A stretch of DNA of 64,000 bases from Xiphydria camelus (lineage: Eukaryota; Arthropoda; Insecta; Hymenoptera; Xiphydriidae), in the NCBI GenBank assembly GCA_963678675.1, contig OY783195.1, positions 19,920,912 through 19,984,911 on the forward strand, in the 5' to 3' direction. Shown piece after piece: positions 42,598 through 53,757 of the stretch. Position 1 is the first letter of the stretch. Each line of letters starts with the position of its first letter. The notes beneath the pieces were generated by a model. It ran no database searches. It worked only from the letters and a program-made list of their open reading frames with translations, and had not been told where the DNA came from. Position numbers and translations under genes: made by a program.

Positions 42598-43530
42598 CAC
42601 AGGTTTACAAAAAAAATGTCCGGACTATTTGATCGGACCATGGTATTCCGAAGTATTTTTGCATCCTGAATCCGATCCCGAGGTCATCTGAGCCCCATCA
42701 CGTCAGAAAAACGAGATTTCAAGGTCATTTAGAGGTTAAAATGACCATTTTTTGGAACTGGACCCGGGACAATATCTCAAGCGACCTGTTGAGTTGGAGG
42801 GTAGCTGTTTAGGTCTTGAATACCTTCCAAACATTGGAATGGAGTCCTAAATCTCGACCGGGACTATCACAGAACCACCCCAGTTGATAAAATGGTGCCA
42901 TGATCGTTGTATCTCGCGGATTACGATCTCCCTGTCAAGGCATCCAATTCCGGCGATCCGTTCACTGTGACATATTGACAGTGGACCCAGCACTGACCCT
43001 AATGGCCTTAGAACCTTGGAGTCATGCTCTGGGTGCTGCTCAGGGCAGTCCCATTTCCTTATTTATTTATTTCACGGGCTCTTGCCCTTTTCAAAGACAT
43101 TACAACCAACACAATTGGCCGGCACAAATTTGCTGTAAGTTGACGAAGGAATCTTACCAACTCACGAGTTTAAGCTCCCTGCCAAGACGCAGAAACTTGA
43201 TGGAAAACTTCCATATCTCGAGAACTGCTCAACCCATTCGTCTGAAATTTCGCACCATGTTAGGGGACTTCTTGGGAACATTGTTTGTATCCGAACAATA
43301 AAAACCCTTCTGTAAAACCGATTGTTCGTGTACAATCGGCCCTATGAAACAGCATGCAGAACATGAGTCAAAAATTTGTGCGTCTGCAGTGGCAAACTCC
43401 TCGTTGTAAATCTCGTTTTTCTGACGTGATGGGGCTCAGATGACCTCGGGATCGGATTCAGGACGCAAAAATAGCTCGGAATACCATGGTCCGGTCAAAT
43501 AGTCCGGACTTTTTTTTTTGTAAACCTGTG
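42598..43530. mobile_element. 933-bp non-autonomous DNA element, TAA flanks
   Basis: CACAGGTTTACAAAAAAAAT ends with about 125-bp inverted arms and TAA at 42595-42597 and 43531-43533. The interior frame 42900-43301 has no recognisable domain and is probably not a gene. Confidence 0.8.
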
Positions 43531-44180
43531 TAATTGACATTAGCCTGGGAAAATGTAGAAAATGAAGTTTTAATATGTTTGTAGCCATATGTCAACACTG
43601 AACCTTCGTGGTTGTGCAGACATAAGATTATATTGTAACCATAATACATTGAAATTTTTTGTTATAGAATGGACACATTTGAAAATCTAAAGCTCATCTC
43701 AACTAGTTGTTTTTACAAAAAGAAAACCGATGTCCTACTGGATTTTCAAGAATAATGTGCCAAAAATGTGTGTACCGGTTATGCCTAAATGATACAAAAA
43801 AATTGTTTTGTGCAATTTCATTTGTAAAATGTTCGCAAATCTGCAATTGCATATCGTAAAATTAATTCTGCATTGTTTGGCAAAACAAGAAGATACCTTT
43901 ATAGTTGCACTTTTTTATTTTTCGTTGTAATTTGTTTAATGAAAATATGCAAAATACATCACTACCTAGTGCAGAAAACTTTGTTTGATTTATCAGTAAA
44001 ATATTTTCAACTTTTCAATAATAAAGTACTCTTTGCTATTATACTTGTTCAGTTGTAATTTTTCAACTCTCCTCAAAATTACCTACCATAAATGGTCAAT
44101 GTTGCCATTTGGTAACCACTATAAACTTGACTTTTTTATAACAATTACTTTAATATATTCATATAAACAAGTTTGGATTA

Positions 44181-44388
44181 GGTTGTAACATAAATTTGGA
44201 ATAACGTTTTTGACGTTGAGTCGACATTGTTCTAAACGGCGTAACTTTTTAACCACGAACCACAGCAAAACAGTTTATACCTTAAAATAACCGCAAGAAA
44301 ACGAGCTTTCAAATGAGGTATAACACGTCACTGAATTTGCTTTACACACCTGAAAAAACAAGAATTATTCCAAATTTATGTTACAACC
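44181..44388. mobile_element. 208-bp MITE, TA target duplication
   Basis: GGTTGTAACATAAATTTGGA ends inverted at the right, TA on both sides (44179-44180, 44389-44390). Mariner-type MITE. Confidence 0.8.
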
Positions 44389-44754
44389 TAATAGGTATTT
44401 TTCTATACATAGTAAAAAAACCATATTTTTAAATTGAAAAATAATAGCAGTGAAGCTTACAGGGTTAAGAAGGGCTTATGTATGTTTGGGACGACAAAGC
44501 GATTGCTTTGGAAAATCTGGATAATCTGACTTACACCACTATGAATCTCAGCTCCTCATTTGTTTGTGCTGGCAATTGCAGACTTGCTCGAGCAGCTAAT
44601 CGCTTAAGGCCGTGTTCTCACCAAAGCAACTAGCAACGGCAACGCGACCGCAACGCAACCACCAGTTGGATTGCAGTTGCTCTGTTGTTCTTTGAACGTC
44701 AGTTTCAATGAATTTGATGCGGATCAGGATCAGCTACTAGTGAAATCAATAATC

Positions 44755-44927
44755 TTGGTCGAGATTATCGAATTAATAAAATAATAATTGATGATATACC
44801 AGCATCAAAAATACGAAATTATTCAGGCGCGCAAAGAATGCGAGAAATACTGTGCGAATATTTTATGACACCAGCTGGATCCGTACTATACCATGGAATA
44901 AAATTGTATAAAAAATTATTGCAATAA
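44755..44927 (+). pseudogene. PIF/Harbinger transposase C-terminal fragment
   Basis: Reads GRDYRINKIIIDDIPASKIR then MREILCEYFMTPAGSVLYHG to a stop. The R-x-L-x-EYF-x-PAGSV type ending is typical of PIF/Harbinger nucleases. Catalytic residues are not included. Confidence 0.6.
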
Positions 44928-44955
44928 ATAATTTACCTGCGTCTCCAATTTTTTT

Positions 44956-45084
44956 TTAGATTTCCACCCACGCTCTCTCCTTGACGTTCACACGGGAGTA
45001 ATTTGTATGTGTTGTGTCATATAGACACGGGTACAGTTCCACTAGATCCACCAATTTAGCTGTTATCGCAGCTTCTTCGGCCAT
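44956..45084 (-). pseudogene. MADF-domain protein N-terminus (Harbinger partner)
   Basis: MAEEAAITAKLVDLVELYP...YSRVNVKERAWVEI then stop. The L-x-x-L-V-x-x-YP-L/C-Y-D start is that of a MADF (Myb/SANT-like) DNA-binding domain, the second protein of PIF/Harbinger elements. Only 42 codons remain. Confidence 0.65.
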
Positions 45085-45357
45085 TTTCTGTGAAAATTTG
45101 AGAGACTAGCGACTGCGACGCAGCTTGCACAGTTGCCCTACTACGGTTGCTAACTAGTTGCGTTGAAGTTGCGTTGATTTCAGTTCAGTGGAAACACATA
45201 TATTTAAATACCAATGCCGCGTTTGTTGCCCTCGCGTTGCCGTCGCGTTCCCGTTGCTAGTTGCTTTGGTGAGAACACGGCCTAACAGTTCCCCCAATAC
45301 CATCGGAGGGCCCTTGCCCTGCGCATTATGCCAAATTGCTTGCATCACAACTCTTAC

Positions 45358-45857
45358 ACGGTTTACGTTTTGTCTAGAATCATCAATGATTGTTTTACAT
45401 CGTTTATACCAATGCCATCAAAGATGATTTACTTCTCAGAGAGACGGGGTGCCACAGCAATTTAAAAATTTAAAAAATTTCTGTAAGATTTATTATCATT
45501 TTGAAGATTTTGGTGTCGCTGCTGAATGACATTTTTTTGCCATAGCGCGCGGCAAGGGCCCTTCCGATGGTATTCGGGGAACTGTTAAGCGATTAGCTGC
45601 TCGAGCAAGTCTGCAATTGACAGCACATGAATAAATAATGACTCCAATGGCTCTCTATGAATGGGCATCTAAAGGTGTGATTTCGCTGAAGCCGCCGGCG
45701 GTAGTGGCCGGCGCACCGTGGGACGAAATCCCGAAAAGCTGGCCAAAAGTCGAAAACGCGTATAATCGAGGTGAAATTGAGTACTCGGGGATTTTTGGGG
45801 TCGCTGATTACGAATCCGAAGTCAAAATTTTGAAAAACAATATGGCGGATCCAAATA
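45358..45857. repeat. Source copy of a 500-bp duplication (other copy 51465-51964)
   Basis: Reads identical to 51465-51964 over 500 bp, in direct orientation, 6.1 kb apart. The frame at 45638-45883 lies partly in it and partly in the satellite that follows; it has no known domain. Confidence 0.85.
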
Positions 45858-46340
45858 TGGCGGAAAGGTTCCTCAAAAATTGATCGAATCTGGGTGAAAT
45901 TGAGTACTCGGGGGTTTTTGGGGTCGCTGATTACGAATCCGAAGTCAAAATTTCGAAAAACAATATGGCGGATCCAATATGGCGGAAAGGTTCTTCAAAA
46001 ATTGATAGAATCTGGGTGAAATTTAGTACTCGGGGGTTTTTGATGTCGCTGATTACGAATCGAAAGTCAAAATTTCGAAAAACAATATGGCGGATCCAGT
46101 ATGGCGGAAAGGTTCCTCAAAAATTGATCGAATCTGGGTGAATTTGAGTACTCGGGGTTTTTTGGTGTCGCTGATTACGAATCCAAAGTCAAAATGTCGA
46201 AAAACAATATGGCGGATCCAGTATGGCGAAAAGGTTCCTCAAAAATTGATCGAATTTGGGTGAAATTGAGTACTCGGGGTTTCTGGGGTCGCTGATTACG
46301 AATCCAAAGTCAAAATTTCGAAAAACGATATGGCGGATCT
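45767..46340. repeat. Satellite-like tandem repeat, about 121-bp unit, five copies
   Basis: GAGTACTCGGGG recurs at about 45779, 45899, 46025, 46147 and 46270, each followed by GTCGCTGATTACGAATCC and AATATGGCGGATC. Diverged inverted relatives near 47240-47400. Confidence 0.85.
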
Positions 46341-46673
46341 AAAAAGTCTGCAACACATGGGTAACTTGGTTTTTCATTTCGCAAAAAAATATTTTAGGTG
46401 ATGGTTTGTGCTTAAAGGCAAACTAATTTTACACATCTTAAATTTGAAGTATAATCTACAGGGTGAACAGAAAGTTCAAAATAGTACCTAGTATTATTCT
46501 AAAACTACAAATTTTTAAAATTGGCTTTTCTGTATAGGTCGAATGAAAGAGCAGAAAAATGGAGGCAAAAAAGGCTAATAGCATTGTGTCGCACAAAGTA
46601 CTGGTGTATTGTACATTGAGTTTAATATTTGAAATGTTTTTTTCGTTTTTTAATAATTAATTAAAGTACATGT

Positions 46674-47057
46674 TTAGTACTCTTCATCAGAGGAAGAATA
46701 GTCAGCTGCGCAATGACTCGATTCGGCCGTATCGTCACTACAGGTTTTCTTACTTATTGTTAGTCCAACACTTGGTGCCTTTAATATTCGAACTGCTTCT
46801 GGTAGCAATGATGTTAATGATTGGCAAGGTAATTTGCGCAAACTAGAAATATATGGGTCGGATGTTAACAGCAATTGTAAAAAAATGTCTTCCATAGTTT
46901 TTTGTCGAGAAGATTTTCTTGCAAAATCCCTTCTATACTTTTTAACATACTTATTACTAGATTCTTGCGCGTCTTCGGACATTTGTCCTATAAATAAGAC
47001 GGCAGACTGTATTATTTGTGGGCCATGAATTAAAATTTTATGCACGGAAGTTGGCAT
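46674..47057 (-). pseudogene. C-terminal fragment of an arthropod transposon-type ORF
   Basis: A 127-codon frame: GQMSEDAQESSNKYVKKYRRD, FARKSSRQKTMEDIFLQLLL, then an acidic SSSDEEY end. I know this motif set only as a recurrent part of uncharacterised arthropod transposon proteins; the superfamily is not certain. The N-terminal part is at 48256-48480. Confidence 0.5.
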
Positions 47058-47681
47058 GTAGAACCACGGATATAGCTCATATCTAGTATAAAATTAGTCA
47101 TTTCCGCCCTTTACAAAGCTAACTTATTAATCGACGGATAGCGGTATCGGTCGAAGTAGGTACTGCGGGAGACGGTTTATTTCTGATCCGTTGGTTAATT
47201 AACCTTCCCGGGAAAGGGAATTTTTAATTTTTGTAAATATAACTTCATATTCGTAATCAGCAACCCAAAAGACCCCCCTCTATACCAAATTTGGCATGAA
47301 TCCGTCGATTTTAAAAAATCTCGTCCGCCATATTGGAACCGCCATCTTGAATTTTTGAAATCCGACTTCAGATTCGTGATCAGCGACCCAAAAAACCCCT
47401 ATAGCGAATTTGGTTTAAGTCTATTAACTTTTTGAAAATCATGATCTCTTGATGGTTTTTTGAGATTAAAAAAATGTGACGTTATGGCTAAATTTTGACA
47501 CCGGATTCATAATCAGGAGGCAAAATTACTACGGAAAACATATATCGCATCAAATGTATACCCCACTTTTTTTTTCTGTGTGACTGTGTTACCAATAAGG
47601 ATTTTTAAGTCTTCCATTAATTGTTACAGAAATATGTTACAATCGCTCGGTTTGGTATTTCCGAAATACGCGCCTGCGATA

Positions 47682-48253
47682 TACAGGGTGTTCGGAAAAA
47701 ACACCGACACAGAAATAGGGGTGATAGGTTACGTCATTACAAGTATTTTGATATAAGGGACCTATACCCGCAAGCGCCCCCTTCTGGAGATATCAACTTT
47801 TCAAGTTTATAACGACCGAGGTTGATCAAAGTAGAATAATAAGAAACGTATCAAGATGGTAACGAATATTTAATTTTACGAGATACAAAAACAATGTACT
47901 ACAGCAAATGCTCAAAATGACGGCCACCCATGTCCATGCAACATCGGAAACGATTCTGGATAGTTGTGCCACTGCGCAAACTGCTTGCGGAAAGGATAAC
48001 CGCTTGGCTCAAGTCCTTGTACTTTTCGAAGATGATGCGGATACAAGGAGTTTTCATTTGTTTTTCAATTGTACAGGTAGACAAAAAACTCAATATTATT
48101 CTACTTTGATCAACCTCGGTCGTTATAAACTTGAAAAGTTGATATCTCCAGAAGGGGGCGCTTGCGGGTATAGGTCCCTTATATCAAAATACTTGTAATG
48201 ACGTAACCTACCACCCCTATTTCTGTGTCAGTGTTTTTTCCGAACACCCTGTA
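47682..48253. mobile_element. Foldback mariner-type MITE, TA target duplication
   Basis: TACAGGGTGTTCGGAAAAAA ends with about 155-bp inverted arms and TA on both sides (47680-47681, 48254-48255). It sits within the transposon ORF that is split between 48256-48480 and 46674-47057. Confidence 0.8.
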
Positions 48254-48255
48254 TA

Positions 48256-48480
48256 CTTTTTGGGGCACATCATTTGAGAATAGTATAGGCTGCAGGAAAG
48301 GGTTTGAAGATTTGGATATTGGTAACCCATCAACATCTAGTAGTAAATTAATATAAGAAACATTATCACGAACCTCTGCTAACATTTTTTCGATTACTCT
48401 AGATATACCAAAACTGCAAAATTTCCCATCTCCTAAAGAAATAACATTACAATTCTTTGGTGTTTGCAGGAACGTTCTGA
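48256..48480 (-). pseudogene. Upstream fragment of the same transposon-type ORF
   Basis: On the minus strand: MLAEVRDNVSYINLLLDVDG then LPISKSSNPFLQPILFSNDV. The DVDGLPISKSS-type segment is typical of the same arthropod transposon protein family. Broken at 48255 by the MITE. Confidence 0.5.
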
Positions 48481-49085
48481 TATCTTTGGAAATTCACAGT
48501 CTGTGAATTTATTAAGGATATCAAGCAACGAATTACATGCACTATATAAAACTAACAAAACCAGTATGAAAGCATTGAAATATAAAAATACAACCTAAAT
48601 AAAACAATGTCAATAACGGAATTATGTAAATTATATTTCTCTCCTATTCGAACACATACATGTGATAATAGACGCTTTTGGCAAGTACTCTCTCAGTGAG
48701 CTAATTGACAAAATTTTCAGCAAGCGTCTTAGTTCTCTCACTTTGGATTTTGACATTTGACTGTTCATGCGAAATAATTCGTGAAAAGTCGAGGGAAGTT
48801 TTGATTATTGTTCCTTTCCTTTGTTTTCATTCACTCCCAAAATCCAATCTTGCAACTGAGACAAGTGAGTCAATAATATTACGGGTCATTTTGTTGAGTT
48901 TCTCAATGGCTGCGTCCATTTCGTGTATCTCAAATCATAACTGAGACGGTTTGCCGAAAGCGCCGCGCCGCGACGCGCCGGCTAACAATTAGTGAGCCAG
49001 CTGAAACATTCTCACTTGTCCCACTGAGATAGCATTTATTATCGAAAGCGCCTAATGTTGCCGCATTCAGAAACAAAAATTGCAG

Positions 49086-49189
49086 GACGTGAATTCACGT
49101 CAGCGGCAATCAGGAATAGAATTTAAAATGACGTAAATTCACGTCAGCGGCAACCAGGAATAGAACTGGAAAAGACGTGAATTCACGTC
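49086..49189. repeat. Three 44-bp tandem units with a 16-bp palindrome
   Basis: GACGTGAATTCACGTC at 49086 and 49174 (perfect palindrome) and one changed copy at 49130, each followed by AGCGG. Confidence 0.8.
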
Positions 49190-49222
49190 AGCGGTCGCGA
49201 ATGTGTTAACTGGACTAGTAGG

Positions 49223-52200
49223 CCAGTCATATCGTACATAAAAAAGAGCCCAACCTTGCAATAATTAGGGTAAACCTAATTTCTTTATATGTTGCTAGGA
49301 TCCACCTGGGTAGTATAAATCCAGATTTGTGCAACCCTGAAAAAGTTGTGCCACCTGAGATATAGCCAAAAAACCGCGATATTTTTGGACTCTTTTCAAT
49401 TCCTTGCCAAAAAGATACTAAAGGGAACTTCTGGCGAAAAAAATCACTCTCACCTTTTCTAAAGTAGATAAAATTTGCTCCAATTTAAGCTCTAGCGGAG
49501 CTCGGTAGCTGTCGTAGTTGATCAGATACAGCTTTGCAAAGATGACAATTTTTTTCTAAAACGGGCAAACTTTAGCTTGCGCTCTACTTTCGAGTGAAAT
49601 ATTTTCAAAAGTACTAATTCTACATAAAAACTTTGAAGAATAAAATTTTAGAAAATTTAATTACCTTCCATTTAAAAACGGCCAAAATCCAAAGAAGTCA
49701 CAGTGAGATATCGATAGAGGCCTAAGGCGAGGAGAGCGGGATCGGGAAGGAGGGAAATAATAAATTATTACACTGGACAACAGTGATTTTATTACTCGAA
49801 CCAGACCAGGTGATCCTTATAGATTTATGTACGCTAAAAACGAATCTGACTCTCAAATTTGCGACGTTGGTCAGGATTTCGAGATACTTGAGGTTAAATA
49901 TACGAAAACGGACGATTTTGGCCATATTCACGGGTCTATTACAATGAAACAAAAAAATTTTTTCTTAATTGCACTTACAGCATTTGAAAGTGTCGTTTTT
50001 AAACTTTTCAATACATTACTTCATTGTTTCTAAACGATTTTACAAAGCCAAATTTCACTACGACAAGTCGATCATGTAGATTCACCGAACCACGCGTCTG
50101 ATACATTTAGGCCATATTCACTGCTCTATTAAAATGAAACTAAAAAATTTGTCTTAATTGCACTCACAGCATTTAGAAGTGTCATTTTTCAACTTTTCAA
50201 TACATTTCTTGATTGTTTCTAAACGATTTTACAAAACCAAATTTCAGTTCGAAATGTCGATCATGTAGGTCCACCGCACCATCGTGCACGCGTCTGATAC
50301 ATTTAGGCTATATTCACGGCTCTACTACAATGAAACTAAAAAATGTTTCTTAATTGCACTTAGAGCATTTGAAAGTCTCGTTTCTTAATTTTCCAGTCCA
50401 TTACTTGATGGTTTCTAAACGATTGTATAAAGCTAAGTTTCAGTACAAGTCGATCGTGTAGGTTTACCGCGCTACACGCCTAAATGAATCTGAACAATTG
50501 ACTTGTCGTACTGAAATTTGGCTTTATAAAATCGTTTAGGAACAATCAAGTAATGTATTGAAAAGTTCAAGAATTACACTTTCAAATGCTGTAAGTGCAA
50601 TTAAGAAACATTTTTTAGTTTCATTGTAATAGGGCCGTGAATATGGCCTAAATATATCAGACGCGTGGTGCGGTGGACCTACATGATCGACTTGTCGTAG
50701 TGAAATTTGGCTTCGTAAAATCCTTTAGGAACAATCAAGTAATATATTGAAAAGCTCAAAACCGACACTTTCAAATAAGTAAGTGCAATATATGAAGAAA
50801 CATTTTTTATTTTCATTGTAATAGACCCGTAAATATGGCCAAAATCGCCCGTTTTCGTATATTTAACCTCAACTATCTCGAAATCCTGACCAACGTCGCA
50901 AATTTGAAAGTCAGATTCGTTTTTAGCGCACATAAATCTATAAGAATCACCTGGTCTGGTTCGAGTAACAAAATCACTGTTGGTCCAATGAAATAATTAT
51001 TTCCCTCCTACCTGATCCCGCTCTCCTCGCCTTAAGCTTCCATCAATATCTCACTGTGACTTTTTTGGTTTTTGGCCATTTTTAAGTGGAAGGTAATTAA
51101 ATTTTCTAAAATTTTATTTTGCGAAGTTTTTATGTAGGATTAGTACTTTTGAAAATATTTCACTCGAAAGTAGAGCGTAAGCTAAAGTTTGCCCGTTTTA
51201 GAAAAAAATTGTCATTTTTGCAAAGCTGTATCTCATCAACTACAAGAGCTACCGATCTCGGCTAGAGCTAAAATTGTAGCAAATTTTATCTACTTTAGAA
51301 AAGGTAAGAATGATTTTTTCCGCCAGAAGTTCCCTTTAGTGTCTTCTTGGCAAGGAATTGAAAAAAGTCCAAACATATCGCGGTTTTTTGGCTATATATC
51401 AGGTAGCACAACTTTTTCAGGGTTGCACAAATCTGGATTTATACTACCCAGGTGGATCCTAACAACGGTTTACGTTTTGTCTAGAATCATCAATGATTGT
51501 TTTACATCGTTTATACCAATGCCATCAAAGATGATTTACTTCTCAGAGAGACGGGGTGCCACAGCAATTTAAAAATTTAAAAAATTTCTGTAAGATTTAT
51601 TATCATTTTGAAGATTTTGGTGTCGCTGCTGAATGACATTTTTTTGCCATAGCGCGCGGCAAGGGCCCTTCCGATGGTATTCGGGGAACTGTTAAGCGAT
51701 TAGCTGCTCGAGCAAGTCTGCAATTGACAGCACATGAATAAATAATGACTCCAATGGCTCTCTATGAATGGGCATCTAAAGGTGTGATTTCGCTGAAGCC
51801 GCCGGCGGTAGTGGCCGGCGCACCGTGGGACGAAATCCCGAAAAGCTGGCCAAAAGTCGAAAACGCGTATAATCGAGGTGAAATTGAGTACTCGGGGATT
51901 TTTGGGGTCGCTGATTACGAATCCGAAGTCAAAATTTTGAAAAACAATATGGCGGATCCAAATAACAAAATCACTGTTGGTCCAATGAAATAATTATTTC
52001 CCTCCTACCTGATCCCGCTCTCCTCGCCTTAGGCTTCCATCAATATCTCACTGTGACTTTTTTGGTTTTTGGCCATTTTTAAGTGGAAGGTAATTAAATT
52101 TTCTAAAATTTTATTTTGCGAAGTTTTTATGTAGGATTAGTACTTTTGAAAATATTTCACTCGAAAGTAGAGCGTAAGCTAAAGTTTGCCCGTTTTAGAA

Positions 52201-52530
52201 AAAAATTGTCATTTTTGCAAAGCTGTATCTCATCAACTACAAGAGCTACCGATCTCGGCTAGAGCTAAAATTGTAGCAAATTTTATCTACTTTAGAAAAG
52301 GTAAGAATGATTTTTTCCGCCAGAAGTTCCCTTTAGTGTCTTCTTGGCAAGGAATTGAAAAAAGTCCAAACATATCGCGGTTTTTTGGCTATATATCAGG
52401 TAGCACAACTTTTTCAGGGTTGCAAATCTGGATTTATACTACTCAGGTGGATCCTAACAACATATAACAAAATTAGGTTGACCCTAATTATTGCAAGGTT
52501 GGATGTACGATATGACTGGACTATTATATA
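49223..52530. repeat. Large foldback repeat with tandem core and a duplicated segment
   Basis: Left arm 49223-49990, right arm about 50680-51465, continued at 52456-52530 (CAACCTTGCAATAATTAGGG and its complement). Around the centre a unit of about 190 bp (GGCCATATTCAC...) is repeated three times in one direction and two in the other. The segment 50966-51465 is repeated at 51963-52460, with a foreign 500-bp block between. Confidence 0.75.
51465..51964. repeat. Inserted 500-bp copy of 45358-45857
   Basis: Direct copy, no inverted ends, no poly(A), no clear target duplication apart from the roughly 500-bp flanking duplication. Looks like templated repair (filler) DNA rather than transposition. 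Confidence 0.8.
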
Positions 52531-52545
52531 GTCTAGAGAACTGTG

Positions 52546-53160
52546 CGATAGGGAGGCACTTCTACACCCATCACAGGTTTTTACTTGCACTCGTACGATT
52601 CCTATATGGTCCGCATTCTCGTAATTACCCTGTTGCAGAAATATTCCTAAAATATTTTGAAACTTATCAATTAAGTATTCTATGAAAGGTTTCTGACAGG
52701 TTTGGGGAATATTTCATGAAAATTACATTGAAATATTTCGAAAAAATTTTCAAATACTTTAAAAATATTTCTACAATATTTCATGGAAAATTTTAATCTC
52801 AAATGTTCTCGAAATATTTCATGTTGCGTAGGTATGAACTTTGAGCCAAAGTTGGTATAATACTTTCTTGTAAATTGAAACGTATCTTCAAAAATATGTT
52901 ACACTAATAGTAAGTTAGCTCAAAAGGTCAAACTAATCGGAATAATATCACTCCATTCTAGGTATAAAGAGTAATAATTTATGTGAAGTGTAAAAAAAGT
53001 ACCTTCAAATTTTCTTTGGTCTTCTAGAATTTTTTTATGGTAGATCATACTTCAAATAACAATTTTTCGTAAAAAATAAAAGTCGATTTTTTGACTGAAA
53101 ATGATCGATTTTTCTACGTTGTCTCCCTAGCAAGAAATATTAATATTCTCCAATCGTCTT
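52546..53160. other. No gene seen, AT-rich with AATATTT-type motifs
   Basis: Multiple GAAATATTTC-like words (52690-52830). Nothing else. Confidence 0.45.
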
Positions 53161-53168
53161 ATATTAAT

Positions 53169-53622
53169 ACTAGCATATGTGGCCCTCGCTCCGCTCGGGA
53201 AAGCTAGTGAGTTCCCACAAAATGTAAATTAAAGGGATAAACTTTCAACTCCAAAAAACATAAAGCTGAACTAAGTCATCATATTCTCAATACAACAGCG
53301 CTTACGTTGGTGAAAGAAAACTCCCTTCTTTATTCAATTACATATGTTATTGGAAATTGAATTCTTTTGAATTGAAACGGCAGTTCAGTGGATATAAGGG
53401 GTATCCTCGGAATAAATACTGTTTCTCCTTTACATTCTCCCGACATTATTCGTGCTTCGATTATGTTGTTTGATAACTGCTTCACGGTCATTCTTGTTCC
53501 ATTACATAATCTGGGTGAATCTAAATTCCTTAACAAAATAATTGGTGATCCTTTTTTTAATCTCAAACAGTGCAAAGGCATCCCTGGCACATTCAACGAA
53601 TTTAAAAATTCTGGGGGTCAAA
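53169..53622 (-). mobile_element. 3' end of a Helitron, with helicase tail
   Basis: On the minus strand a helicase C-terminal fragment ends at about 53330. Some 150 bp further the sequence has a GC-rich imperfect hairpin (CCCGAGCGGAGCGAGGG) and then CTAGT (53173-53169), as expected for a Helitron 3' terminus. The 5' part is replaced by an unrelated repeat array at 53631. Confidence 0.65.
53330..53622 (-). pseudogene. Helitron PIF1-type helicase C-terminal fragment
   Basis: Reads EFLNSLNVPGMPLHCLRLKK, then SPIILLRNLDSPRLCNGTRM and FIPRIPLISTELPFQFKR, the well-known tail region of the Helitron Rep/helicase protein. Open for about 95 codons; a stop lies immediately upstream, where the GAA/TTC array begins, and the last motif (a KAQGQ-type segment) is missing. 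Not functional. Confidence 0.8.
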
Positions 53623-53630
53623 ACATTTTA

Positions 53631-53757
53631 GAACTTTCTAGAAAGTTCTGGAGCATTCTAGAACATTTCAGAACTTTCTAGTATATTCTTGAACATTTTG
53701 GAACATTGTAGAATATTTTGGAACATTCTAGAACATCTAGCCTGGAACATTCTGGAA
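53631..53757. promoter_or_regulatory. Long heat-shock-element-like array (GAAnnTTC every 5 bp)
   Basis: From 53631 to 53733 every fifth base starts a GAA or TTC triplet in strict alternation: 21 positions, of which 15 are exact and six have one mismatch (53651, 53666, 53681, 53696, 53706, 53716). Three more follow in a shifted phase at 53745-53757. Inverted nGAAn units at 5-bp phase are the binding site of heat-shock factor, which needs only three. It can equally be described as a decamer repeat (GAACATTCTA). Binding is not shown. Confidence 0.65.

Larger units (their letters stand above)
42092..44562. repeat. Inverted-repeat pair enclosing two younger elements
   Basis: 42092-42180 and 44477-44562 are inverted copies (GTAAGTCAGATTATCCAGAT and TCTGGATAATCTGACTTACA). 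Between them sit the elements at 42598-43530 and 44181-44388. Probably an old foldback element. Confidence 0.65.
44608..45282. mobile_element. Internally deleted PIF/Harbinger element, TAA target duplication
   Basis: Ends GGCCGTGTTCTCACCAAAGC inverted, TAA at 44605-44607 and 45283-45285, with the empty site in the opposite arm of the host repeat. It keeps tails of both expected genes in convergent orientation: a transposase C-terminus (+) and a MADF protein N-terminus (-). Confidence 0.85.
44565..45625. repeat. Foldback repeat split by a Harbinger insertion
   Basis: Left arm 44565-44607 plus 45283-45330; right arm 45545-45625 reads the same without interruption (GGAACTGTTAAGCGATTAGC). This gives the empty site for the insertion at 44608-45282. 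Confidence 0.8.

Noticed and set aside
42900..43301. 133-codon frame inside the 933-bp element
   Set aside because: No domain, no promoter or start context; sequence looks like structured non-coding interior of a MITE-type element.
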